DNA from: Gemmatimonadaceae bacterium | Lineage (GTDB): Bacteria; Gemmatimonadota; Gemmatimonadetes; Gemmatimonadales; Gemmatimonadaceae | DNA length: 64,000 nucleotides | Assembly: GCA_020846935.1 (NCBI GenBank) | Contig: JADLCY010000013.1 | Location: 124,001 to 188,000, forward strand | Reading direction: 5' to 3' | Shown here: positions 1-8,964 of the stretch, piece after piece | Position numbering within the stretch: position 1 is the first letter of the stretch | Layout: each line of letters begins with the position of its first letter | The notes under the pieces: model-generated | What the model was told of the DNA's origin: nothing | Databases searched by the model: none | What the model saw: the letters and a program-made list of their open reading frames with translations, nothing else | Program-made: the position numbers and the translations under genes

Positions 1-548
1 ACGTGTCGCGATTCGAGGCCGGGGGGGGCCGCATCGACCCACGCACGATCGCGCTCCCGGCATTCCTCGGCGACCTCGAGCGCACCTTCCGCGTGCTCGC
101 CATCCAGCGCGATGTCTCTTTCGAGGTCGCGCGAGAGAACGAGCTTCCGGCGGAGGTGGTGTGGGATCCGGAACAGATGAACGAGGTGCTGGGTAACCTG
201 TTGTCAAACGCGTTCAAGTTCACGACGAAGGGCGGATTGGTGCGGCTCCGCGTGCGACGCGAGGGCGACCAGGTCCAGATGACGGTATCGGACACCGGCG
301 CGGGCATTCCGGCGGCCCAACTGCCCTACGTGTTCGAGAAGTTCTATACGGCCGACAACCAGACGACGGGACTCAAGGGAACGGGCCTCGGCCTCGCCAT
401 CGCCAAGGGCATCGTCGGCGCCCACGGCGGCTCGATCTCGGTCCAGAGTTCCGTAGGTTCCGGCACCGCCTTCACGATCCTGCTGCCGCTGCGCGCGCTC
501 GCGGCGCGGGTCGTCAACCCCCGCACGGCCGAAGCCTCTTCTGCATGA
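1..548 (+). CDS. Sensor histidine kinase, C-terminal part (5' end outside window)
   Basis: The reading frame enters at base 3 and ends at TGA 546-548. It encodes the end of a two-component sensor kinase, which autophosphorylates and passes phosphate to a response regulator. The first visible residues resemble the end of the HisKA helix. A complete HATPase_c domain follows: N-box with NLLSNA at about residues 65-70, G1 box DTGAGIP at 97-103, F-box FEKFY at 111-115 and G2 box GTGLGL at 126-131. The sensing domain and phosphoacceptor histidine lie upstream of the window, so the stimulus is unknown. The stop overlaps the ATG of the next gene (ATGA), which suggests co-transcription. Confidence 0.9.
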   Translation, partial: VSRFEAGGGRIDPRTIALPAFLGDLERTFRVLAIQRDVSFEVARENELPAEVVWDPEQMNEVLGNLLSNAFKFTTKGGLVRLRVRREGDQVQMTVSDTGAGIPAAQLPYVFEKFYTADNQTTGLKGTGLGLAIAKGIVGAHGGSISVQSSVGSGTAFTILLPLRALAARVVNPRTAEASSA

Positions 549-1102
549 CCCGCACCGCCAACATTGCCCTGCTGCTCCCGCTCGTTGTCGCGTGCCACCG
601 ACCGCCCGCGGTCCCGCGCACCGTGCCGCCACCGGTGACGATCGTGCTGGCGGACAGCGCCCTTTCCGAGTGGCCCACCACCCTTGCCGACGCGTTGCGC
701 GCCGCAGAGGCCGGCAAGTTCGATGTCGCGGACCAGGCGCTGCTGCAGTACGGACTCAAACACTCGGGAACGCGCGAAGGCACGGAGAGTGACTTCTGGC
801 GCGCGGTGCTCAAGGCCGACCCCCTCAACGTGGGGCCGCAGGCCCGTGAACGCATGGCGTTGTTTGACGCCTACCTCGCGAGTGGGCCGACCGCGCCACA
901 CTACACCGAAGCCATGGTGTTTCGCCGTCTTCTCGAAACCGTCGACTCGGCTCGCGCAGCGGTCGCGTCCCTCCGCCAGGTGACCGACGCGCGTCAGCGT
1001 ACGCGCGAAGAGGAGATCCGCAAGCTCTCCGACGACCTCGATCGCACGATGGCGGAACTCGACCGCATCAAGAAGCGGCTGGCGCCGGTCAAGCAGCCGT
1101 GA
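545..1102 (+). CDS. Small predicted lipoprotein of unknown function
   Basis: This 185-residue protein begins with a short hydrophobic signal and a lipobox ending in Cys17 (LVVAC), so it is probably a lipoprotein exported by Sec and anchored after cleavage by LspA. The middle contains helical segments that could form one or two degenerate TPR-like hairpins. Residues from about 145 to 180 are highly charged and heptad-like, which suggests a C-terminal coiled coil. It starts inside the stop of the upstream kinase gene and may be an accessory protein of that system. It ends 21 bases before the convergent recG, with no obvious terminator between them. I do not recognise the family. Confidence 0.75.
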   Translation: MTRTANIALLLPLVVACHRPPAVPRTVPPPVTIVLADSALSEWPTTLADALRAAEAGKFDVADQALLQYGLKHSGTREGTESDFWRAVLKADPLNVGPQARERMALFDAYLASGPTAPHYTEAMVFRRLLETVDSARAAVASLRQVTDARQRTREEEIRKLSDDLDRTMAELDRIKKRLAPVKQP

Positions 1103-1123
1103 TCGCCACCTGATCGCGCGCCG

Positions 1124-3226
1124 TCATCCCACGCGAAAAAGCTCCAGGGCACGCGAGTAGCGATGGCCGATCGTTCGGCGGAGCGTCGCGTGCTCGGGCC
1201 GTGCGAGGGTGGGGTCGTCGGACAGGAGGCTCGTCGCGACGCGCTGTGCCGCCTCGAGCAGTGCCTCGTCCCGCACGGGGTCCGCGATCCGGAATGACGC
1301 GTCACCACTCTGCTGCTTGCCAAAGAGGTCGCCCATGCCGCGGAGCCGGAGGTCGGCGCGCGCGATCTCGAAGCCATCGTCCGTCGTCGTGAAGACGCGC
1401 AGACGCTCCGCGGCCTCCTCGCCGACGTCACCTAACAGGATGCAGTAGGACTCCTGGGCACCACGCCCGACACGCCCGCGGAGCTGATGGAGCTGCGACA
1501 GGCCGAACCGCTCGGGATGTTCGATGAGCATCACGGTGGCGTTGGCAACGTCGATGCCGACCTCGATGACCGTGGTGGCCACGAGCGCATCAATGGCGCC
1601 GTCGCGGAAGGATCGCATGATCGCGTCGCGCTCGTCGGCCGGCAGCCGCCCATGCAGCAGGGCGAGGCGAAAGCCGGCGAGCGCCCCGCCGGCCAGGTCG
1701 GCGTGCATGGTCGTTGCCGCCCTGAGGTCCACCTTTTCGGACTCCTCGATGACCGGGTAGACGATGTACGCCTGGCGCCCGGCGCGCAGCTGCGAGGTCA
1801 CGAACGCGAGCACCCGCGCGCGCGCCGACTCCGGCCGGTGCGCGGTCGTCACAGGCTGACGCCCCGGTGGCCGCTCGTCGATCGTGCTCACGTCGAGGTC
1901 GCCGTAGGTGGTCAGCGCGAGCGATCGGGGGATGGGCGTCGCCGACATCAGCAACATGTCCGGCGATTCGCCCTTGCCGCCTAACGCGGCGCGCTGCTCC
2001 ACGCCAAAGCGATGCTGCTCGTCGATGATCGCGAGGCCCAGGCGTCCGAAGCGCGTCGCCTCCTGCACCAGGGCGTGCGTGCCGATTGCGATCACCGGCG
2101 CGGTGGATGCCAGCTGCGCCTCGGCCTCGCGGCGCGCCGCGGTGCCCTGACTTCCCCAGAGGGGGACCGGGAAGATTGCGAGCGGCGCGAGCAGCTGGCC
2201 AAGCGATCGTGCATGCTGCTCCGCCAGCAGCTCGGTCGGCGCCATGAGCGCCGCCTGAAAGCCGTTCTCCATCGCCAGCAGCGCGGCGAACACCGCCACG
2301 ATGGTCTTGCCGCTGCCCACGTCTCCCTGGAGCAGCCGGTGCATGCGATGCGCCGAGCACATGTCCGCGGTGATCTCGCGAATCGCCCGTCGCTGTGCCC
2401 GCGTCAGCTCAAACGGCAGCGCCGCGGCGAGGCGGCTGGTGAGCGTCTTCTGCGCCTCGAACATGATGCCACGCCGCGGGGCCCGCGCCACGGCGTTCGC
2501 ACGCCGCTGCAGGATCTGCACGAACAGCAGTTCGTCAAAGGCCAGCCGGTTGCGCCCACGGATGGCATCACCGAGCGTGGCCGGGCGGTGCACGAGCTGC
2601 ATGGCCTCCGCAAGCGGCGGCACACCGACGGCATCGCGGATCGCTGCCGGCAGGTAGTCCTCCACCTGAGACGTGAGGGCGTCGAGGTGCTGCTCGATCA
2701 GGGCGCGGATCTGCCGAACGGTCACGCCCTCGGTCGCGCGATAGACGGCGAGCACGCGCCCCTGCTCCGCGTCATCGTCGTCGTCCGCCCCGAAGTTCAC
2801 GTACTCGCGCGGCTGCAGCTGCCGGCCGTGGTAGAAGCGACACGGCCCCGAAAGCAGCAGGAGATGCCCCTTGTCGATCGAACGATCGAGAAAGGGTTGA
2901 CCAGGCCACGAAACCTCGAGCAGGCCGGTGGGATCCCTGATCACGGCCTGGAAGATCCGCAGGCCGCGACGCGTCGGCAGGACGCCTTTGGAGATCACGC
3001 GACCGAGCACGGTGACATCCATGCCCGGCTGCACCGCCTGAATGGGCGTGATGGTGCTCGCGTCTTCGTAGCGATGCGGCACGTGGTACAGCAGGTCGCC
3101 CGCCGTATGAAGGCCGATGCGGTGCATGAGCTCCGCCCGGCGTTCACCGACGCCTTTGAGAAACTGGATCGGGGTCTCGAGGGCCACCCGCGGGCGCGCC
3201 GGCCCATCGCCGTGCGCGGCGCTCAC
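1124..3226 (-). CDS. recG: ATP-dependent DNA helicase RecG
   Basis: RecG is the monomeric superfamily 2 translocase that remodels stalled replication forks and Holliday junctions. The 700-residue length is normal. An N-terminal wedge/OB region (about 15-230) precedes the helicase core. Walker A is GDVGSGKT at 301-308 and the DEQH box, typical of RecG, is at 402-405. The C-terminal helicase part contains the arginine-rich QLRGRVGRG motif shared by RecG and Mfd. The start is GTG at 3226, 36 bases downstream of ftsY, so the two genes may be co-transcribed. The gene ends convergently with the lipoprotein gene. Confidence 0.97.
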   Translation of the reverse strand: MSAAHGDGPARPRVALETPIQFLKGVGERRAELMHRIGLHTAGDLLYHVPHRYEDASTITPIQAVQPGMDVTVLGRVISKGVLPTRRGLRIFQAVIRDPTGLLEVSWPGQPFLDRSIDKGHLLLLSGPCRFYHGRQLQPREYVNFGADDDDDAEQGRVLAVYRATEGVTVRQIRALIEQHLDALTSQVEDYLPAAIRDAVGVPPLAEAMQLVHRPATLGDAIRGRNRLAFDELLFVQILQRRANAVARAPRRGIMFEAQKTLTSRLAAALPFELTRAQRRAIREITADMCSAHRMHRLLQGDVGSGKTIVAVFAALLAMENGFQAALMAPTELLAEQHARSLGQLLAPLAIFPVPLWGSQGTAARREAEAQLASTAPVIAIGTHALVQEATRFGRLGLAIIDEQHRFGVEQRAALGGKGESPDMLLMSATPIPRSLALTTYGDLDVSTIDERPPGRQPVTTAHRPESARARVLAFVTSQLRAGRQAYIVYPVIEESEKVDLRAATTMHADLAGGALAGFRLALLHGRLPADERDAIMRSFRDGAIDALVATTVIEVGIDVANATVMLIEHPERFGLSQLHQLRGRVGRGAQESYCILLGDVGEEAAERLRVFTTTDDGFEIARADLRLRGMGDLFGKQQSGDASFRIADPVRDEALLEAAQRVATSLLSDDPTLARPEHATLRRTIGHRYSRALELFRVG

Positions 3227-3262
3227 GCGAGCGACCGGCGCATCAGGCGATCGCCGTCCACC

Positions 3263-4195
3263 TCAGGCCTCGAGAACCTCGCGGGCGAACGCGTCGGCAT
3301 CGAACGGCTCCAGGTCCGTCGCCTGCTCTCCCGTACCGATGAACTTCACCGGCACGTCGATCGCCTCATGCACCGCGACCACGATCCCTCCCTTGGCCGT
3401 GCCATCGACCTTGGTCACGACGAGTCCGGTGACGGCCACCGCGTCGGCAAACGTGCGCGCCTGCGCCACGGCGTTCTGCCCGATGGTGCCGTCGAGCACC
3501 AGCAGCGTCTCGTGTGGGGCCTCGGGGAGTCGACGCTTGATCACGCGCGCGACCTTCCGCAGTTCATCCATCAGGCTATCGCTCGTGTGGAGGCGACCGG
3601 CGGTATCGATGATGACCACATCGGCGCCGCGTGTCACGCCGGCGTCAATCGCGTCAAAGGCCACCGCCGCGGGATCCCCACCGGCGCGACCGCCAACAAA
3701 GGCCGCCCCCGTGCGCTCGGCCCACACGCGCAGCTGATCGATCGCCCCGGCACGAAAGGTGTCGCCGGCGCCGAGCACGACCTGCTTGCCCTCCGCGCGA
3801 AAGCGCGAGGCCAGCTTGCCGATGAACGTGGTCTTGCCTGCCCCATTGACTCCGACGACCAGGATGACCGTGGGGCGCGAGGCCGCGAGACGCAGCGCCG
3901 GATCGGCGTTACCACTGCGCAGCGCGCCGGCGATGCCTGACGAGAGCGCGCCGAGGAACTGGTCGTGCGACTTGACGTCGCCGCGCCTGGCGAGCCGGTC
4001 AAGGTCCTCCACCAGTCGCAGCGTCGTCGGGACGCCGAAGTCGGCCTCGAGGAGCAGTTCCTCCACGGCTTCGAGCGAACCCTCCTTGGCGCCTCGACGC
4101 GCCAGAACGGTGACGTCAGTGAGCGCGAGATCCTTGATCCGCTGCCACAGGGATCTGCGCGGAGTGTCGTCAGAACGGCGGAACAGTCGAGCCAT
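3263..4195 (-). CDS. ftsY: Signal recognition particle receptor FtsY
   Basis: FtsY is the SRP receptor GTPase that docks ribosome-SRP complexes at the membrane for co-translational insertion. The 310-residue protein has an N-terminal helical bundle (about 15-90) and the SRP GTPase NG domain. G1 is GVNGAGKT at 115-122, G3 is DTAGR at 197-201 and G4 is TKVDGTAKGG at 261-270. The GAGDTFRAG element of the SRP insertion box is also present. It is a short form without the long acidic A domain of Escherichia coli FtsY. It follows the VWA-like membrane protein gene by 42 bases and precedes recG. Confidence 0.97.
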   Translation of the reverse strand: MARLFRRSDDTPRRSLWQRIKDLALTDVTVLARRGAKEGSLEAVEELLLEADFGVPTTLRLVEDLDRLARRGDVKSHDQFLGALSSGIAGALRSGNADPALRLAASRPTVILVVGVNGAGKTTFIGKLASRFRAEGKQVVLGAGDTFRAGAIDQLRVWAERTGAAFVGGRAGGDPAAVAFDAIDAGVTRGADVVIIDTAGRLHTSDSLMDELRKVARVIKRRLPEAPHETLLVLDGTIGQNAVAQARTFADAVAVTGLVVTKVDGTAKGGIVVAVHEAIDVPVKFIGTGEQATDLEPFDADAFAREVLEA

Positions 4196-4237
4196 GAAGG
4201 AAAGGTAGCGGGAACTGTGCCCCGGGCCGCGCGGCGA

Positions 4238-6058
4238 TCAGCGCAATCCGCTCCGACGACGGATGATCCACTCCAGGCAAAACGCGGCGATCGCCAGCGC
4301 AAACAGGATCGGGAGGTCGCGCGCTCGCGGTCGCTCGCCAGAGGCCGCGCGCGTTCCATAATTGCCCGCGCGCACGGTGGGTCGGCGCGGCAGCAGCTCG
4401 GACGACGGATTCACCACAAGGAGCGATGCGCCGCCCGCGGCCTGGACATCGTATGTTCCGACCGGCAGCGGGGCCGATTCCGCGTCGATGCCCGTCGCGC
4501 CGAACCGCAGGGCGAGCGTATCGCTGCTCACCACCGAGTCAGCGCGGCGAGTGAGCACCACGCGCACCACGCTGTCCGCTTCTGCGCCTCGTCGCCACCG
4601 CACACGCTCGCCCTGTCGGATGGACGGGGCGTAGGGAATGGCGGCACGCACGTCCGACCGTTCGCCGGCAAGCCAGTCGAGGGCACTCCCCCACACGGCG
4701 GTGAACGCATCGGCACCCGCGCCCCCTCGAAAGCGCCAGCGCCAGTAGCCAGAGGCACCACTCACGAGCACCCGGCGCGGCGTCTCCCAGCCGACGATGG
4801 CCACGCGACGGTCGAGCCGACGAGCGCGTCGCGTCTCGAGCACCTCGAACTGGGCCTCCGGCAGGCTCGCGGCCACTTCGAGCGGCGGGAGCGAGTCCCA
4901 CGGCGTTCCGGTGAGCGCTGCACTCATCGGAGAGGGCGGCGCGCCGGTGGCAAACCACTCACCGGTGTTGCCGCCGGGTGGCGCGACCAGGGCAAGGGCT
5001 CCGCGCGTGACATCGCGCGGCGGCCCGAACAATGAGGTATCCCCATGCAGGACCACGAGCGGCGCGTTGCGGATCGCGCGACGCACCACGTCTTCGGAAA
5101 CCGAAGCCAGCGTGCCGTCCTCGCGCCATTGTCCGGGCGCAACGCGAAGGTAGGTCCGCGTGGGGAGCGCCGCGGTGCCGCGGAGCAGCGCCGCCAATTC
5201 GCGCGAATCGAGGTCCGGCGCCGTCGACACCAGCACGGCGGCCGCGGCCGACCCCACGTCGACGGCGGTGGCCGACGCGTCATTGCGTGGGTCGGCATCG
5301 CCGGTCGACGTGAAGGACGCTCGCAGCTCACGATCGCCGGCTGCGGTCCCCGCCCGGGCGGCAGGCGCCACAAAGCGCAGCGTCACCGCCCGCTCGCCGA
5401 ACGCGCCCAACGAATCGAGCGTCGCGGTGGCCACCTGGCGTCCGTCGAGCGTGAGCGCCAGCGTGCCCGCCCCGGCACCACCGCTCCCGGCTCCCACCGT
5501 AACGCGCACGTTGACCGTGTCGCCATCCGACGCCACACGCGGAGCAAGCACCTCCGTGACCGCTGCGTCGCGCGAACGGGCCTCAGGCGCGACCTCGACA
5601 CGGGATCCCGCCGGCAAGCCGGCGAGCGCGTCGGGGTCGTCGATCTCACCGTCAGTGTACACCAGCAGCGGGCGCCCCGAGGCGATTGCGCGTTCGACCA
5701 CCGGCCGGAGCCGGGACGCCGCATCCAGGCTCGGCGTCGCCGCCGTCGCCCGGCGCGAGGAGTCGCCGAATGCGATCACGGAGTCCGACGTCGCTTCCAG
5801 CGCCGCCGACCGCGACGCCACATAACGCGACGAGTCTCCACCCCGCAGCCAACTCGCGGATGCATCCAGGGCAACCAGGGGTCGCGCCGCGCGCGCCGTC
5901 CCGAGGATCACGTTGAGGGCCAGCGCGGCCGCGGTGGTCATGCCCACGGCCCGCAGGAGCATCGTGATGCGCTCGCCGCGTGCGCCGGCGAGAGCTTTGG
6001 GATACGCGATATACGCACCGGCGGCGCCGATGACGAGGGCGAGCAACCAGAGAATCAT
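4238..6058 (-). CDS. Membrane protein with degenerate von Willebrand-like region (BatA-like)
   Basis: This 606-residue protein has transmembrane helices at the N-terminus (about 1-20 and 35-55) and one near the C-terminus (about 580-600, followed by IIRRRSGLR). The region after the second helix contains VALDASAS, which looks like a weakened MIDAS motif, and YTDGEIDDP, as in von Willebrand A folds. The middle resembles bacterial CARDB/Ig-like repeats, followed by segments rich in beta structure. This topology recalls BatA-type membrane proteins of aerotolerance operons, but no MoxR ATPase or DUF58 gene is adjacent. Its function is unknown. The 133-base gap upstream shows nothing I can name. 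Confidence 0.8.
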   Translation of the reverse strand: MILWLLALVIGAAGAYIAYPKALAGARGERITMLLRAVGMTTAAALALNVILGTARAARPLVALDASASWLRGGDSSRYVASRSAALEATSDSVIAFGDSSRRATAATPSLDAASRLRPVVERAIASGRPLLVYTDGEIDDPDALAGLPAGSRVEVAPEARSRDAAVTEVLAPRVASDGDTVNVRVTVGAGSGGAGAGTLALTLDGRQVATATLDSLGAFGERAVTLRFVAPAARAGTAAGDRELRASFTSTGDADPRNDASATAVDVGSAAAAVLVSTAPDLDSRELAALLRGTAALPTRTYLRVAPGQWREDGTLASVSEDVVRRAIRNAPLVVLHGDTSLFGPPRDVTRGALALVAPPGGNTGEWFATGAPPSPMSAALTGTPWDSLPPLEVAASLPEAQFEVLETRRARRLDRRVAIVGWETPRRVLVSGASGYWRWRFRGGAGADAFTAVWGSALDWLAGERSDVRAAIPYAPSIRQGERVRWRRGAEADSVVRVVLTRRADSVVSSDTLALRFGATGIDAESAPLPVGTYDVQAAGGASLLVVNPSSELLPRRPTVRAGNYGTRAASGERPRARDLPILFALAIAAFCLEWIIRRRSGLR

Positions 6059-6191
6059 GGGGGAATGGTACGCACCGCGCCGAGCCCGACGGCGGTGACA
6101 AGGGGCGAAGCGCAGGAGCAGCGGCCGGCATGACGTCGAGCGCCCACAAGTTCAGCACCGGGCCACCGTTCCGGGAGTCCCGAATGTCAGG

Positions 6192-7460
6192 TCAGTCGTG
6201 ATCCCGCACCGTGTCCGATGGCGAGGAGGCGCCGTTCGCGTGCTGGTCGAGCCGCGCGAGCGCAATGGTCCGCGCCCGATCAAAGGCCGAGCGTTCTGAC
6301 GCCTCGAGCGGTGCGCCGGCGGTGGACGACAGCGCGGTCCTCGGGTTCTGCTGGACGCCACGCACCAGGACTTCAAAATGCAGGTGCGGCGCGGTCGCAA
6401 GGCCGGTCATACCGACGAAGCCGATGGTCTGGCCGATCCCCACCCGCACGCCGCGCCGGATGCCGGTCGCGAATCCGCGCAGATGACCGTACCGCGTGAC
6501 GAAGCCGTTGGGGTGGCGCACATCGATCACGTTGCCGAATCCGCTCATGCGTCCCGCCGTGACCACGACGCCGTCGCCGATCGACCGGACAGGGGTACCG
6601 GAGGACGCAGCATAGTCGGTGCCGCGATGACGCCGAACCACGCCGAGGATCGGGTGGCGCCGCATGCCGAACACCGAGGAGATCCGACGGAACTCGAGCG
6701 GCGCCCGGAGGAACATCGCCTGCATGCTGCGTCCGTCCTCGTCAAAGTATCGTGCTCGGCCTTCACTGCCTGGCAGTCGGATCACGCGCAGTCGCTTTCC
6801 CCCCGTGGTGTAGTCCACGGCGAGCACGTTGCCCACGCGCACGACGCCCGTGGTGGTCTGCTGTCGCTCGATGAGGACCAGGAAGGCATCACCCTCCTGC
6901 AGGTCGCGGCTCATGTCCAGGCGGTACTCGAAGACGTCGGCAACATCCCACGCGAGTTCGGCGCGCACATCCCGGGGCAGGTTTACGGCCCCTCGATCGA
7001 AGGCGTCGTAGAGATTCGCGCCAAGGGTTCCGCCGACGACCAGGGTGTCGGTCGTCCAGGGCAGCGACTCTTCGGCACCGACCCAGCCCGAATCGCTGCG
7101 ACGCAGGCGCAGCAGGCGGTCGACCGCGAGGTGGAGCACGATCTCCGACGGCACGGAGTCGGCGGACTCGGCGCCCAGTGTGATGCGCATCCCGGCGCGG
7201 AGGCGCCGAGGATCGAGGCCGGCGGTGGCCGCGTCCAACGCGTCCTGCGCTTCCTTGCCCGTGAGGCCGAGTCGATCGAGCAGCTCGGTGATGGTCTCCC
7301 CGCTGCCTAACGTGTCGACCCGGGTGACCCACGATGGCACCCGACGGCCGGAGAGGACGGTCCCGGCCTTTCGCTCCGGGAGCGGGCGCATGACAGCAAT
7401 GGCGCCCCAAGCCAGGAGCGCCACCGTGAGAAACGCCAGCACGCGACCCATCGGTCGCAT
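6192..7460 (-). CDS. M23 family metalloendopeptidase (periplasmic murein hydrolase)
   Basis: This is a secreted LytM/OapA-type zinc peptidase, predicted to cleave peptidoglycan cross-bridges. It has an N-terminal membrane anchor or signal (about 7-25), then a LysM/OapA-like substrate-binding region around 45-100. The C-terminal M23 domain has the metal motif HRGTDYA (HxxxD) near residue 285 and HLHFEV near 370, both intact. The layout matches MepM-like hydrolases. I chose the ATG at 7460, which overlaps the ftsZ stop as TGATG; an in-frame TTG at 7463 is also possible. The coupling to ftsZ suggests a role in septal wall splitting. Confidence 0.9.
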   Translation of the reverse strand: MRPMGRVLAFLTVALLAWGAIAVMRPLPERKAGTVLSGRRVPSWVTRVDTLGSGETITELLDRLGLTGKEAQDALDAATAGLDPRRLRAGMRITLGAESADSVPSEIVLHLAVDRLLRLRRSDSGWVGAEESLPWTTDTLVVGGTLGANLYDAFDRGAVNLPRDVRAELAWDVADVFEYRLDMSRDLQEGDAFLVLIERQQTTTGVVRVGNVLAVDYTTGGKRLRVIRLPGSEGRARYFDEDGRSMQAMFLRAPLEFRRISSVFGMRRHPILGVVRRHRGTDYAASSGTPVRSIGDGVVVTAGRMSGFGNVIDVRHPNGFVTRYGHLRGFATGIRRGVRVGIGQTIGFVGMTGLATAPHLHFEVLVRGVQQNPRTALSSTAGAPLEASERSAFDRARTIALARLDQHANGASSPSDTVRDHD

Positions 7461-8686
7461 CAATCCATCTGCCTCCGGATGAACGTCGGAATATCGAGAT
7501 CCTGAATCTGATCCGCGGGGCGCGCTGATGGCGAGGGGGGCGCGTGCGGCGTGGACGAGGCCGGCGGCATGAAGCGTCGGTTCGGATCCGGCGGCGCCGG
7601 CTTGGCGATGGCACGCGGCGGAGGCGGAGGCTGGATGGCCGTGCGCCCGGTGTTGATCGGAATCACCGTGCGCGAGTTCCCGCCCACCGCGGGCTGTGCA
7701 TGCGCCGTGACCCCGGTGTGTCCAAACGCGCGGTCGAACCCGGTGGCGATGACCGTGACGCGAATCTCGCCCTGCATGGCCGGCTCGTGCACGGCGCCAA
7801 AGATGATCTCGGCGTCATCGCCCGCGGCGTCATGCACGATCTCGGAGATCTGCGTGACCTCGCCCAGGGTGAGGTCGCCGCCGCCGGTGATGTTGAGCAG
7901 CACACCGGACGATCCGGCGATGGAGATGTTGTCGAGCAACGGCGAGGAGATCGCCTGCTGGGCCGCTTCCATCGCCCGGTTTTCGCCCCGACCGATTCCG
8001 GTGCCCATCAGCGCGGAGCCGCCGTTCTGCATGACGGTGCGCACGTCGGCGAAGTCGACGTTGACGAGGCCCGTGCGGGAAATGAGCGTCGAGATGCCCT
8101 GCGTGGCGTGCAGCAGGACCTCGTCCGCCTTCTTGAGCGCGTCCTGGAACGGGATACCCTTGCCGACGACCGCCAGCAGCCGCTCGTTGGGCACGACGAT
8201 CATCGTGTCCACGTGCACGCGCATGTCGGTGATGCCCATTTCCGCCTGGCGCATCCGCTTGCGTCCCTCGAAGAGGAACGGCTTGGTGACGATGCCGACC
8301 GTGAGCGCCCCGACGTCCTTTGCGAGTTCGCACACGATCGGCGCCGCGCCCGTCCCGGTCCCGCCGCCCATGCCGCAGGTCACGAAGACGAGGTCGGATC
8401 CGCTGAGAGCGCGCTGCACCTCGTCGCGATTCTCCTCGATCGCCTGCCGGCCGATCTCGGGGCGCGCCCCGGCGCCGAGCCCCCGCGTCAGCTTCTTGCC
8501 GATCTGGATCTTCACGTCCGACTTCGACGACAGGAGCGTCTGCGCATCGGTGTTGATCGAAATGAACTCGACTCCTTCGAGTCGCTCATCGATCATGCGA
8601 TTGACGGCGTTCCCACCACCGCCGCCGACGCCGACGACCTTCATCCTGGCGTTCTGGCTCGCGTTCTCCTCGAATTCGAAAATCAT
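7460..8686 (-). CDS. ftsZ: Cell division protein FtsZ
   Basis: FtsZ is the tubulin-like GTPase that forms the division ring. The 408-residue protein has the GTP-binding tubulin signature GGGTGTG at 107-113 and the N-terminal VGVGGGG loop at 18-24. A proline-rich, low-complexity linker covers about 325-395. The conserved C-terminal peptide ([13 protein letters not shown]) binds FtsA. The reading frame is open upstream to 8920, but the start must be the ATG at 8686, because homology begins there and a GGGGAG ribosome-binding site lies about ten bases before it. The 278-base gap to ftsA suggests ftsZ has its own expression signals. Confidence 0.97.
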   Translation of the reverse strand: MIFEFEENASQNARMKVVGVGGGGGNAVNRMIDERLEGVEFISINTDAQTLLSSKSDVKIQIGKKLTRGLGAGARPEIGRQAIEENRDEVQRALSGSDLVFVTCGMGGGTGTGAAPIVCELAKDVGALTVGIVTKPFLFEGRKRMRQAEMGITDMRVHVDTMIVVPNERLLAVVGKGIPFQDALKKADEVLLHATQGISTLISRTGLVNVDFADVRTVMQNGGSALMGTGIGRGENRAMEAAQQAISSPLLDNISIAGSSGVLLNITGGGDLTLGEVTQISEIVHDAAGDDAEIIFGAVHEPAMQGEIRVTVIATGFDRAFGHTGVTAHAQPAVGGNSRTVIPINTGRTAIQPPPPPRAIAKPAPPDPNRRFMPPASSTPHAPPSPSARPADQIQDLDIPTFIRRQMD

Positions 8687-8876
8687 TGCGCGCGGCACTC
8701 CCCTGTCAGCGGGAAACGGGCTTGCATGGACGTGAGGTCGAACGGTGGATCGCGCGTGACGCACCGCACGAACCGTGCGCCCGAGCTCGCGATCGCGCCA
8801 GAATATAATGCGAAGCCCGACAGAAGAAACGTGTGACTGAAGACAAGCGCTCGACGCAAGCGGGCAAGCATGCAAG

Positions 8877-8906
8877 AGCGGCGCCCTCGTTCGTGAGAGC
8901 GCCGCT
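8877..8906 (-). terminator. Hairpin downstream of ftsA
   Basis: Arms AGCGGCGC (8877-8884) and GCGCCGCT (8899-8906) form an 8-bp G+C-rich stem, extended by CTC/GAG after one mismatch. On the minus strand it lies about 60 bases past the ftsA stop. No clear U-run follows, so it could be a weak terminator, an attenuator or an mRNA-processing structure upstream of ftsZ. Confidence 0.4.
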
Positions 8907-8945
8907 TCTCCACATCGCACGCTGCGAATATCAGGTTTTTGACGT

Positions 8946-8953
8946 GCCTAACG
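8946..8953 (+). repeat. Dispersed octamer (G/A)CCTAACG, one of 15 copies
   Basis: This is an intergenic copy of a short motif found throughout the window. CCTAACG begins at 1980, 7306, 8947, 29204, 33489, 40252, 41932, 43755, 46158 and 59531 on the given strand. Its complement CGTTAGG begins at 27028, 28348, 30621, 50624 and 56281. Twelve copies are preceded by G and three by A. Copies occur in several reading frames and in gaps. The function is unknown. Confidence 0.6.
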
Positions 8954-8964
8954 ACCACGCACGC

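Larger units (their letters stand above)
8687..8964 (-). promoter_or_regulatory. Non-coding region between ftsA and ftsZ with candidate promoter
   Basis: This 278-base gap is the only long one inside the dcw cluster. On the coding strand, TATATT (complement of 8802-8807) could be a -10 box with a weak T-rich -35 about 16-18 bases upstream, giving a leader of about 110 bases for ftsZ. A hairpin lies at 8877-8906 and one copy of the dispersed CCTAACG motif at 8947-8953. The promoter is inferred from sequence resemblance only. No credible ORF is present. Confidence 0.4.

Noticed and set aside
2012-3940. 642-codon open frame on the + strand
   Set aside because: It crosses recG and ftsY on the opposite strand, ignoring their boundary. 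No recognisable domain.
8804-8809. Perfect TATAAT on the + strand as a promoter
   Set aside because: There is no -35-like hexamer at 16-18 bases upstream, and a + transcript would run antisense to ftsA. The overlapping minus-strand box makes more sense for ftsZ.
8687-8920. N-terminal extension of ftsZ upstream of ATG 8686
   Set aside because: The extension does not resemble FtsZ, and a clear ribosome-binding site precedes the inner ATG. It is non-coding leader.
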